From Micromonospora chokoriensis (GTDB lineage Bacteria; Actinomycetota; Actinomycetes; Mycobacteriales; Micromonosporaceae), in assembly GCF_900091505.1 (NCBI RefSeq), contig NZ_LT607409.1, positions 6,014,001 through 6,078,000 of the forward strand: a DNA stretch of 64,000 bases, given 5' to 3'. This document shows, in pieces, positions 54,214-61,342 of the stretch. Made by a program: the position numbers and the translations under genes. Positions within the stretch are counted from its first letter, which is position 1. Each line of letters starts with the position of its first letter. The notes under the pieces are model-generated. The model had not been told where the DNA came from, did not search any database, and saw only the letters and a list, made by a program, of their open reading frames with translations.

Positions 54214-54977
54214 CCGGGTCGGCGGCGACCGGCCGGGTCGACGCGGCACCCCGGATCATCGGCATCGTGCAGGCGCGAATGGGGTCGTCCCGGCTGCCCG
54301 GCAAGGTGCTCCGCCCGCTCGCCGGGCGTTCCGTGCTGGGCCGGGTGGTCCGTGCCGCCGCCGACAGCGGGATCCTCGCCGATCTGGTGGTCGCGACCAG
54401 CACCGACCCGATCGACGACGCCGTGGTGGCCGAGTGCGACAGGCTGGGCGTGCCGTACCACCGAGGGCCGGTGGACGACGTGCTGGACCGGTTCCTGGGT
54501 GCGCTCGCGGCGCACCCCGGGGACGCGGTCATGCGGTTCACCGCCGACTGCCCGCTGCTCGACCCGGAGATCATCACCCTGGTCGCGTCGGTGTACCGGG
54601 CGGTCCCCGGGCTGGACTACGCCAGCACGTCGATCGCCCGCACCCTGCCCCGAGGGTTGGACGTCGAGATCATCCGGGCGGAGACGCTGCGTACCGTCGG
54701 CCGGCTCGCCACCGACCACCACCGCGTGCACGTCACGTCGTACGCGTACACCCATCCGGAGCTGTTCCGCGTGCTCGGCGTGACGCTCACCCCGGACCGC
54801 TCCGGGCTCCGGCTGACCCTCGACACCGAGCAGGACTGGGCACTGGTCAGCGCCGTCGTCGACCACTTCGGCGACATCAGCGTGCCGCTGGCGAAGCTCA
54901 CCGACTGGCTCGACGGGCAACCTGACCTGCGCGCGCTCAACGCCGACGTACGGCAGAAGCGGTTGGAGGAGTCCTGA
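54210..54977 (+). CDS. pseF: CMP-pseudaminic acid cytidylyltransferase candidate (SpsF/PseF type)
   Basis: 255 aa. IIGIVQARMGSSRLPGKVLRPLAG is the SpsF/KdsB-like nucleotidyltransferase motif, and FTADCPLLDPEII holds the metal site. Activates the nonulosonic acid with CTP. It belongs to the SpsF branch used in Gram-positive bacteria rather than the classical PseF. GTG 54210 overlaps the previous stop (GTGA). pseG follows. Confidence 0.8.
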   Translation: MTGSAATGRVDAAPRIIGIVQARMGSSRLPGKVLRPLAGRSVLGRVVRAAADSGILADLVVATSTDPIDDAVVAECDRLGVPYHRGPVDDVLDRFLGALAAHPGDAVMRFTADCPLLDPEIITLVASVYRAVPGLDYASTSIARTLPRGLDVEIIRAETLRTVGRLATDHHRVHVTSYAYTHPELFRVLGVTLTPDRSGLRLTLDTEQDWALVSAVVDHFGDISVPLAKLTDWLDGQPDLRALNADVRQKRLEES

Positions 54978-56035
54978 GCACGCTACGGGTCGGGTTGCGC
55001 TGCGACGCGGGGCCACGGCGAGGCGTCGGCCACCTCGTCCGCTGCCTGGCGCTCGCCGAGGAGTTCCTGGCCCGGGGCGCCCACGTGGCCGTGTTCGGCA
55101 CCGTCGAACGGCTCGGCTGGGCCACCGCCGAGCTCGCCGCGCGGGGTATCCCCCTGCACCCGGGCCCGGACACGCCGGACGGGCTGGTCGAGGCAGCCCG
55201 CCGACACGAGCTGGACGTGATGGTCCTCGACTCCTACGAACTGGACCCGGCCGGGGCGGGCGCGCTGCGCGACGCCGGTGTGTTCACGCTCGCCGTGATC
55301 GACGGGGACAGCCGGGGTCAGGTCGCCGACCTCTACCTGGACCAGAACTTCGGAGCGCAGCAACCGGAGCTGCCCGGACGGCTGCTCGCCGGCAGCGGGT
55401 ACGCCCTGCTGCGCGACTCCGTGACCACCGCCCGACCGCCGGTGCCCCCGTCCCCCACGGCGGTCAGCCGCCCCCGGGTGCTGGCCTTCTTCGGCGGGAC
55501 GGACGCCGTCGGCGCGGCCCCGGTGCTGACCCGGGTGCTGGTGGCCACCGGGCATCCGATGGACCTCACGGTCATCGTCGGCCGACCGGAGATCGAGGCC
55601 GAGGTGGAGGACGTCACCCCCGGTCGTGGGCAGATCGTCCGACCGGTTGCGCCCACCACCTCGCTGCCGACCCTGATCACCGAAGCCGACCTGGTGGTCA
55701 GCGCCGCCGGCACGTCCACCTGGGAACTCTGCTGCCTCGGCGCACCCGCCGCCCTCGTCTGCGTGGTCGACAACCAACGCGAGTCGTACCACCGGGTGGT
55801 GCGACACGGCCTCGCCGCCGGTCTCGGCGAGCTGCCGGAGCTGACCGCCGCCGGAGTCCCCGGACGGGCCGCCCGCGCGGCGGCGGCACGGACCCTGCAC
55901 GGGCTGCTCAGCTCAGCGCAGCGGCGCGCGACCCTCGCCGGCCAGGCGTGGTCGACAGTCGACGGGCAGGGCCGGGCCCGGGTCGTCGACGCGGTGTGCG
56001 ACGCCGTCTGCCCACCCGCCGCCGCCACGTCGTGA
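54974..56035 (+). CDS. pseG: UDP-2,4-diacetamido-2,4,6-trideoxy-L-altropyranose hydrolase, PseG, with CTG start
   Basis: 353 aa. Removes UDP from the 4-N-acetylated intermediate before PseI acts. LRVGLRCDAGPRRGVGHLVRCLALA contains the catalytic His of PseG (GVGHLVRC), and VLAFFGGTDAVGAAP and ADLVVSAAGTSTWELCCLGAP match the donor-side motifs. The only start that keeps the first beta-strand and a Shine-Dalgarno sequence (GGAGGA at 54965-54970) is CTG 54974, overlapping the pseF stop as CTGA. A TTG at 54995 would remove the first strand. Confidence 0.8.
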   Translation: MSTLRVGLRCDAGPRRGVGHLVRCLALAEEFLARGAHVAVFGTVERLGWATAELAARGIPLHPGPDTPDGLVEAARRHELDVMVLDSYELDPAGAGALRDAGVFTLAVIDGDSRGQVADLYLDQNFGAQQPELPGRLLAGSGYALLRDSVTTARPPVPPSPTAVSRPRVLAFFGGTDAVGAAPVLTRVLVATGHPMDLTVIVGRPEIEAEVEDVTPGRGQIVRPVAPTTSLPTLITEADLVVSAAGTSTWELCCLGAPAALVCVVDNQRESYHRVVRHGLAAGLGELPELTAAGVPGRAARAAAARTLHGLLSSAQRRATLAGQAWSTVDGQGRARVVDAVCDAVCPPAAATS

Positions 56036-56078
56036 TCGACGCTGCCGGCCCACCCGCCGCCTCCACGCGGTGATCGAC
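56010..56078. repeat. 31-bp direct duplication across the pseG stop codon
   Basis: 56010-56040 and 56048-56078 match over 31 bp with three differences and a period of 38. The first copy includes the pseG stop codon. Simple local duplication; no function evident. Confidence 0.7.
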
Positions 56079-56170
56079 TCCGGGTCGGCGATGTGGGGGT
56101 GTCCGGGCAGCGGGACGGCGCCACCTCGCCGAGACGAACCGCCACTAGCACTGGTGTACGAAAGAGCTGC

Positions 56171-56176
56171 TAGGGT
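56171..56176 (+). promoter_or_regulatory. Candidate -10 box of leaderless alkB
   Basis: TAGGGT lies 6 nt before ATG 56183 with no ribosome-binding site. It overlaps the right arm of the CTAGCA (56145-56150) / TGCTAG (56168-56173) inverted repeat, a possible operator. Confidence 0.45.
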
Positions 56177-56182
56177 GACCGG

Positions 56183-56818
56183 ATGACGCAGGCCGCCTAC
56201 CAGCCGTCGATGCTCGACCTGACCGACGCCGGGCCGACAGTGCAGTCGTTGCCCGGCCAGATCCGCCGGCACCAGCTCAGCCGGGGCGCCTGGGTCGACC
56301 ACCTCCCCGGCTGGGTGCACGGCTCCGACACGGTCCTCGACACCCTGCTGACCGAGGTGCCCTGGCGGGCCGAACGCCGCACCATGTTCGACAACGAGGT
56401 CGACGTGCCCCGCCTGCTCTGCTGGTACGACGGCGACGCTCCACTGCCGCACCCGGTGCTCACCGCGGCCCGGGCCGCGCTGACCAGGCACTACGCTCCC
56501 GAGCTGGGCGAACCCTTCGTCACCGCCGGCATGTGCCTCTACCGCTCCGGTCGGGACAGCGTGGCCTGGCACGGCGACACCATCGGCCGCTCCGCGCACA
56601 CCGACACGGTCGTCGCGATCGTCTCCTTCGGCGCGCCCCGGCCCCTGCTGTTGCGCCCGCGCGGCGGTGGCGACAGCCTGCGCTTCCCGGTGGGCCACGG
56701 CGACCTGATCGTGATGGGCGGCTCGTGCCAACGCACCTGGGAACACGCCGTCCCGAAGACCACCCGCCCGGTCGGCCCCCGGGTCAGCGTCCAGTTCCGC
56801 CCCGTCGACGTCGCCTGA
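56183..56818 (+). CDS. AlkB-like Fe(II)/2-oxoglutarate dioxygenase
   Basis: 211 aa. WHGD (HxD iron ligands), LCWYDGDA, then WEHAVP and RVSVQFR (distal His and 2-oxoglutarate arginines) are the AlkB signature. Removes alkyl lesions from nucleic acids. Starts with ATG 56183 behind a TAGGGT box. Converges on a SpoU methyltransferase gene. Confidence 0.88.
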   Translation: MTQAAYQPSMLDLTDAGPTVQSLPGQIRRHQLSRGAWVDHLPGWVHGSDTVLDTLLTEVPWRAERRTMFDNEVDVPRLLCWYDGDAPLPHPVLTAARAALTRHYAPELGEPFVTAGMCLYRSGRDSVAWHGDTIGRSAHTDTVVAIVSFGAPRPLLLRPRGGGDSLRFPVGHGDLIVMGGSCQRTWEHAVPKTTRPVGPRVSVQFRPVDVA

Positions 56819-56832
56819 GTGCCCTGTCGTTC

Positions 56833-57351
56833 TCAGAGCAGGCCGGCGAGTTTGTAGAGGACCAGCGAGCCGGCGACGGCGACGTTCAGGCTCTGGCCAT
56901 GCCCGATCATGGGGATCTCCACGGCCGCGTCCAACTGGTCGAGAGCCTCGGGCGGGATGCCGCTCGACTCATGCCCGAGCAGCACCACGGTGCGCCCCCG
57001 AGCGGCGGGCAGGTCACCGAGCCGGACGGCCTCGTCGGCCAACTCCACCCCGAGGATCCGGGCGCCACCGGCCCGTTCGGCGGCCAACCACCGCAGCGGA
57101 CTGCCGACCCGGTGGACGCAGCCCGGCCGGCGCAGGGTGTTGCCGCGGGCCAGGGCCTCGTCCACCCACCGGAACGGCGGCACGGCCAGGCAGGCGCCGA
57201 CCGCGTCGCAGGTGCGCAGGAGGGTACCCAGATTCGCACCGTGCAGGGGCCACAGCGGAGCGGCGATCAGGTGCCCCCAGCAGCGATGGTGACGGGGTCG
57301 GCGGGCGGCGCGCACCTCGCGCGGCGGCCGAACCCGGATGGCGGCGCTCAC
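56833..57351 (-). CDS. SpoU/TrmH-family RNA methyltransferase
   Basis: 172 aa. SPOUT-fold motifs: HGANLGTLLRTCDAVG (N-terminal NxGxxxRT), VVLLGHESSGIPPEAL and IPMIGHGQSLNVAVAGSLVLY (motif 3). Uses SAM to 2'-O-methylate RNA; which RNA is not clear. GTG 57351. Convergent with alkB. Confidence 0.85.
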   Translation of the reverse strand: MSAAIRVRPPREVRAARRPRHHRCWGHLIAAPLWPLHGANLGTLLRTCDAVGACLAVPPFRWVDEALARGNTLRRPGCVHRVGSPLRWLAAERAGGARILGVELADEAVRLGDLPAARGRTVVLLGHESSGIPPEALDQLDAAVEIPMIGHGQSLNVAVAGSLVLYKLAGLL

Positions 57352-57464
57352 GCCGCGTCGGCGACTCCGCCGGACAGAAGAGAGTTCATGTGAGAGGCGC
57401 TTGGCGGCGCGCCCGGGCCATCGTCGACAACAGAACCCTCATCTTAACGCGCAGGCCCCTCCGC

Positions 57465-57505
57465 ATGATCGTGCTCGATCACAGATCGAGATCGAGCACG
57501 ATCAT
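57465..57505. terminator. 16-bp perfect palindrome downstream of parC
   Basis: Arms 57465-57480 and 57490-57505 (ATGATCGTGCTCGATC and its complement) are perfect with a 9-nt spacer, 35 nt beyond the parC stop on the minus strand. Candidate terminator, of the same kind as 4257-4311 and 43561-43643. Confidence 0.65.
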
Positions 57506-57539
57506 CGGCGGTTCGAACGCCTGAAGGCCGCGTTCGTGG

Positions 57540-60500
57540 TCAGTCGCGTTCGATGAGGTGGCCTACCACCGTCGGGCCGAGCATCACCGCGAAGCCGGAG
57601 CCGTCCCGGCGGGGGTCCGCCGCCGGCAACTCCACCGGCTCACCCGTGCCGGTCGCACCGACCGGGCGCGGACCCACCCAGGCAACCGCCACCTCCGTCT
57701 CACCCTTGAGGAAGCGGTGCGCGCGCACGCCGCCGGTCGCCCGACCCTTCGCCGGGTACGCCTTGAACGGCGTCACCTTGACCGTCGCTCCGGTGGAGGT
57801 GACGACCATCGGCTCGCCATGCCCCGGATCGTCGGTACGCACCGCCCCGAAGAACGCCACCCGTGCCCCGGTCGGCAGGTTGATGCCGGCCATTCCCCCG
57901 CCCTTGAGGCCCTGCGGACGGACCAGCCCGGCGGAGAAGCGCAGCAGTGCCGCGTCCGAGGTGACGAAGGTCAGCGTCTCGTCGCCGTCGGTCAGCCAGG
58001 TCGCCCCGACCACCTCGTCGCCCTCACGAAGACCGATCACCTCGAACTCGTCGGACCGCACCGGCCACTCCGGAGCGCAGACCTTCACCACGCCCAACCG
58101 GGTGCCCAGGGCCAGCCCCGGTGAACCCTCCGCCTGCCCGCCCAGCGGCGCCAGGCCGACGACGGTCTCCCCCGCCTCCAGCGGCACCAGCTCCGCCGCG
58201 GACATGCCTCCCCGCAGCGACACGGTGCCGGCCTGCTCGGGCAACACCGGCAGCGGCAGGACGTCGACCTTGAAGGCCCGACCTGCGCTGGTCAGCAGCA
58301 GCACCCGACCACGGGCGGTGGAATGGACGATCGCGCGTACCGTGTCGTGCTTGACCCGACCGTTGCGTCGGCGCCCCTCGGCGCTCTCCTCCGACTCCGC
58401 CGCGGTCCGGGCGACCAGCCCGGTCGCGGACAGGATGACCTGACAGGGGTCGTCGGCGACCTCCAGCGGGCCGGCCGGAGCGGACGCGGCCAGCACCTCC
58501 TTCAGGTCACCGTCGACAAGTGTCGTACGCCGTTCGGTGCCGAACTGCTTGACCACTGCCGCCAACTCGTCGGAGACCACCTTCCGGAGCACCCGCTCGT
58601 CGTCGAGGATCCTGCTCAGCTCGGCGATCTCGGTGCGCAGCCGCTCCTGCTCGGTCTCCAACTCGATCCGGTCGAACTTGGTCAACCGGCGCAGCGGAGT
58701 GTCCAGGATGTAGGTGGCCTGGATGTCGGAGAGACCGAACCGGCTCATCAGCCCGTCCTTCGCGGCCTGCGCGTCGTCGCTGCCCCGGATCAGCCGGACC
58801 ACCTCGTCGATGTCGAGCAGCGCGATCAGCAGACCGTCGACCAGGTGCAGCCGCTCCTGACGCTTGCGGCGGCGGTACGACGTGCGTCGGGTGACCACCT
58901 CGTAGCGGTGGGCCAGGAAGACCTCCAGCAGCGCCTTCAGCCCGAGTGTGCGCGGCTGCCCGTCGACCAGGACCAGGTTGTTGACGCCGAACGACTGCTC
59001 CAGCGGTGTCAACCGGTAAAGGTCGGCGAGCAGCGCCTGCGGGTTGACGCCCACCTTGCACTCCACCACGAGGCGGGTGCCGCTCTCCCGGTCGGTGAGG
59101 TCCTTGACGTCGGCGATGCCGGTCAACCGCTTGGTCTTGGTGACCTCGTTGGTGATCGCGGCGATGACCTTCTCCGCGCCGACGCCGTAGGGCAGCTCGA
59201 CCACCGTGATCGCCTGGCGACCCCGGCTGCCCTCGATCGGGCCGATCTCCACCTTGCCGCGCATTCGCACCACGCCGCGCCCGGTCTCGTACGCCCGGCG
59301 CACCTCGTCCAGGCCGAGCAGCACCCCACCGGTGGGCAGGTCGGGGCCGGGAACGAACTCCATGAGTTTGTCCAGGGTGGCGTCCGGGTGGTTGATCAGC
59401 CAGCGGGCGGCCTGGACGACCTCGGCCAGGTTGTGCGGGATCATGTTGGTGGCCATCCCGACCGCGATCCCGGACGCGCCGTTGACCAGCAGGTTGGGGA
59501 AGGCCGCCGGCAGCACCGTCGGCTGGGTCAGCGAACCGTCGTAGTTGGGCTCGACGTCGACGGTGTCCTCACCCAGCTCACCGACGAGCAGCATGGCCTC
59601 GCGGGACATCCGGGCCTCGGTGTTGTGGTTCACGAACCCGCCGGCGAGGAAAGAGTGATCCTCCGAATTGACCCGGACCGAGTAGACCTCGGCCGGATCG
59701 CATCGCGTCACCTCGGCAATGCGCTCAAACCGGTAACCGGAGTCCATGACCGGGATGATCGTCGCCAAGATCTCTGGCTCTTTGATGCGATCGATGATGC
59801 GCAGGCGCTCAGTCTCCCATCGCTCGACGCGATCGAAGTTGTGGGTCGTCAGCCACTTGCGCCCGCTGCCACGACGGTCGAAGTCCAAGGTGTCGCGCAC
59901 ATATGCAGCAACGAAAGGCACATGGTCCTTACTCAACCGATGCGGCCGCAGCGGCGCATGTCGCAGAACCTTGTCCAGCTTCGCCTGCTTGGTGCGCAGG
60001 AAGCCGACCCGGTTGGCAAAGGCCTTGATGTTCCGTAGCCCCGAGATCACCAAGCGGTGTTCGACCGAACCGCTCGGACGTGTGTAGCGGCGCCAGCAGG
60101 CGACGACACCAAATTCAGTGAGGAGTTCTTGCACCTCGCTGGTAAGCCGCTCGCTGTAACTGGTGTATTGAATAGTGAAGCTGTCGTTGGCAACCCGCAC
60201 GCCACCGTCACCCTCGAAGAGGGCCATGAGGAAGGCACGCTTGACGCCCCAGCCGCCGTTCCAGACAAATTGCGGGACGAACTTTTCCCTCGCCTGATGT
60301 CCGATGAACTCGGCCAACGGACTCGCGCGGAACGCGTCCATACCGCCGGCGTAGATCTGAACATCGAGCTCTTGGATGCGCTTCCGGTCGCGACGGGTCT
60401 GCCTCTCGCTGACGTAACGCTGACCGCCGACAACCTGGTCGTACGCGTGCAGCACCTCGCCAAAGAAGTGGTCGTCGGTGTTGTTGAAACCGGCCCTGGA

Positions 60501-61310
60501 CTCGCTCGCGAAACCCTCGGACGCCCACGCACCACCAAGAACGCCCAGCGAGTACTCCCGAGCGGTGGGAGTCACCTGACACCAAGCGTTCCGAGCCACG
60601 CACACGACCGAGCCGACTGTCAGCTCGTCCAGCCGTCGCCATTGGAAGAGGGGTACACCCATGGGTGACTCGAGGCAAAGCACCAGGTGATTTTCGCTCC
60701 CTCGGAGCGAGAACCCAGTCTCCGTCGCGATCCGGACCGTCGGGTGAACACCCGAGTTGAAGACCTTGTCGACGTGGACGGCCTTACCGTCCTTGTCGAG
60801 AACCTCGACGTCAACCGTCGCCTCAGTGTCCGCTGGAAGGTTCACCAGGTCGGCGATCCGAGGACTGGTTCCGTCGGCAAGTCGGATGCGGGTGTCTCCG
60901 GTGACGCAGTAACGGCTGGCAGCCGGACCGTCGTCCGGGGACCCGAAGTTTCCATGCCCGTCAATGAGGGGCACGTTGAGCGAGAAGTCCTGCGCGAGGC
61001 GGACCATGGCGTCGTAGATCGCCGTGTCGCCGTGCGGATGATACTTTCCCATTGTATCCCCGACAATTCGGGCAGACTTCACATGCCCACGGTCGGGGCG
61101 GTAGCCCTGCTCGTACATCGACCAGAGGATGCGCCGGTGCACGGGCTTGAGGCCGTCGCGGGCGTCGGGCAGGGCGCGGGAGTGGATGACCGAGAACGCG
61201 TACTCCAGGTAGGAGTCGGAGACCTCGGTGACCAGCGGATTGTCGAACACCCGCGCGCCGGCCTGGTCGAACGAGGAGAGGTCGACCTTGTTTTCCTTGC
61301 GGCGTGCCAT
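57540..61310 (-). CDS. parC: DNA topoisomerase IV/gyrase-like subunit A (ParC-type) interrupted by an intein
   Basis: 1256 aa as translated; about 827 aa after removal of a 429-residue intein. N-extein residues 1-134 include the QRDR (HPHGDTAIYDAMVRLAQDF) and end at the catalytic tyrosine Y134 (AASRY). The C-extein starts at T564 with TEARMSREAMLL. The C-terminal part lacks the GyrA box and has beta-pinwheel-like blades (RGRVLLLTSAGRAFK). Adjacent parE-type gene is 32 bp upstream. Likely a chromosome decatenase, the second type II enzyme of actinobacteria. The function depends on correct splicing. Confidence 0.9.
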   Translation of the reverse strand: MARRKENKVDLSSFDQAGARVFDNPLVTEVSDSYLEYAFSVIHSRALPDARDGLKPVHRRILWSMYEQGYRPDRGHVKSARIVGDTMGKYHPHGDTAIYDAMVRLAQDFSLNVPLIDGHGNFGSPDDGPAASRYCVTGDTRIRLADGTSPRIADLVNLPADTEATVDVEVLDKDGKAVHVDKVFNSGVHPTVRIATETGFSLRGSENHLVLCLESPMGVPLFQWRRLDELTVGSVVCVARNAWCQVTPTAREYSLGVLGGAWASEGFASESRAGFNNTDDHFFGEVLHAYDQVVGGQRYVSERQTRRDRKRIQELDVQIYAGGMDAFRASPLAEFIGHQAREKFVPQFVWNGGWGVKRAFLMALFEGDGGVRVANDSFTIQYTSYSERLTSEVQELLTEFGVVACWRRYTRPSGSVEHRLVISGLRNIKAFANRVGFLRTKQAKLDKVLRHAPLRPHRLSKDHVPFVAAYVRDTLDFDRRGSGRKWLTTHNFDRVERWETERLRIIDRIKEPEILATIIPVMDSGYRFERIAEVTRCDPAEVYSVRVNSEDHSFLAGGFVNHNTEARMSREAMLLVGELGEDTVDVEPNYDGSLTQPTVLPAAFPNLLVNGASGIAVGMATNMIPHNLAEVVQAARWLINHPDATLDKLMEFVPGPDLPTGGVLLGLDEVRRAYETGRGVVRMRGKVEIGPIEGSRGRQAITVVELPYGVGAEKVIAAITNEVTKTKRLTGIADVKDLTDRESGTRLVVECKVGVNPQALLADLYRLTPLEQSFGVNNLVLVDGQPRTLGLKALLEVFLAHRYEVVTRRTSYRRRKRQERLHLVDGLLIALLDIDEVVRLIRGSDDAQAAKDGLMSRFGLSDIQATYILDTPLRRLTKFDRIELETEQERLRTEIAELSRILDDERVLRKVVSDELAAVVKQFGTERRTTLVDGDLKEVLAASAPAGPLEVADDPCQVILSATGLVARTAAESEESAEGRRRNGRVKHDTVRAIVHSTARGRVLLLTSAGRAFKVDVLPLPVLPEQAGTVSLRGGMSAAELVPLEAGETVVGLAPLGGQAEGSPGLALGTRLGVVKVCAPEWPVRSDEFEVIGLREGDEVVGATWLTDGDETLTFVTSDAALLRFSAGLVRPQGLKGGGMAGINLPTGARVAFFGAVRTDDPGHGEPMVVTSTGATVKVTPFKAYPAKGRATGGVRAHRFLKGETEVAVAWVGPRPVGATGTGEPVELPAADPRRDGSGFAVMLGPTVVGHLIERD
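59622..60908 (-). other. Intein with LAGLIDADG endonuclease domain in parC
   Basis: 429 residues, precursor positions 135-563. Starts with CVTGDTRIRLADG (block A, nucleophile Cys1), block B GSENHLVLC (TxxH replaced by SENH), endonuclease-like blocks YSLGVLGGAWASEG and FLMALFEGDGG, block F EVYSVRVNSEDHSFLAGGFVNHN, followed by Thr as the +1 residue. All splicing residues are present. The DNA is visibly richer in A/T than the exteins and codon choice differs, pointing to transfer. Same insertion point as mycobacterial GyrA inteins (Y/T). Confidence 0.92.
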
Positions 61311-61342
61311 GACTCAGCTCTCCACTCGAACGGAACGTGGGC

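Noticed and set aside
59622..60908. Intein as a separate gene or insertion sequence
   Set aside because: It is in frame with parC, has intein splice blocks at both ends, and lacks terminal repeats.
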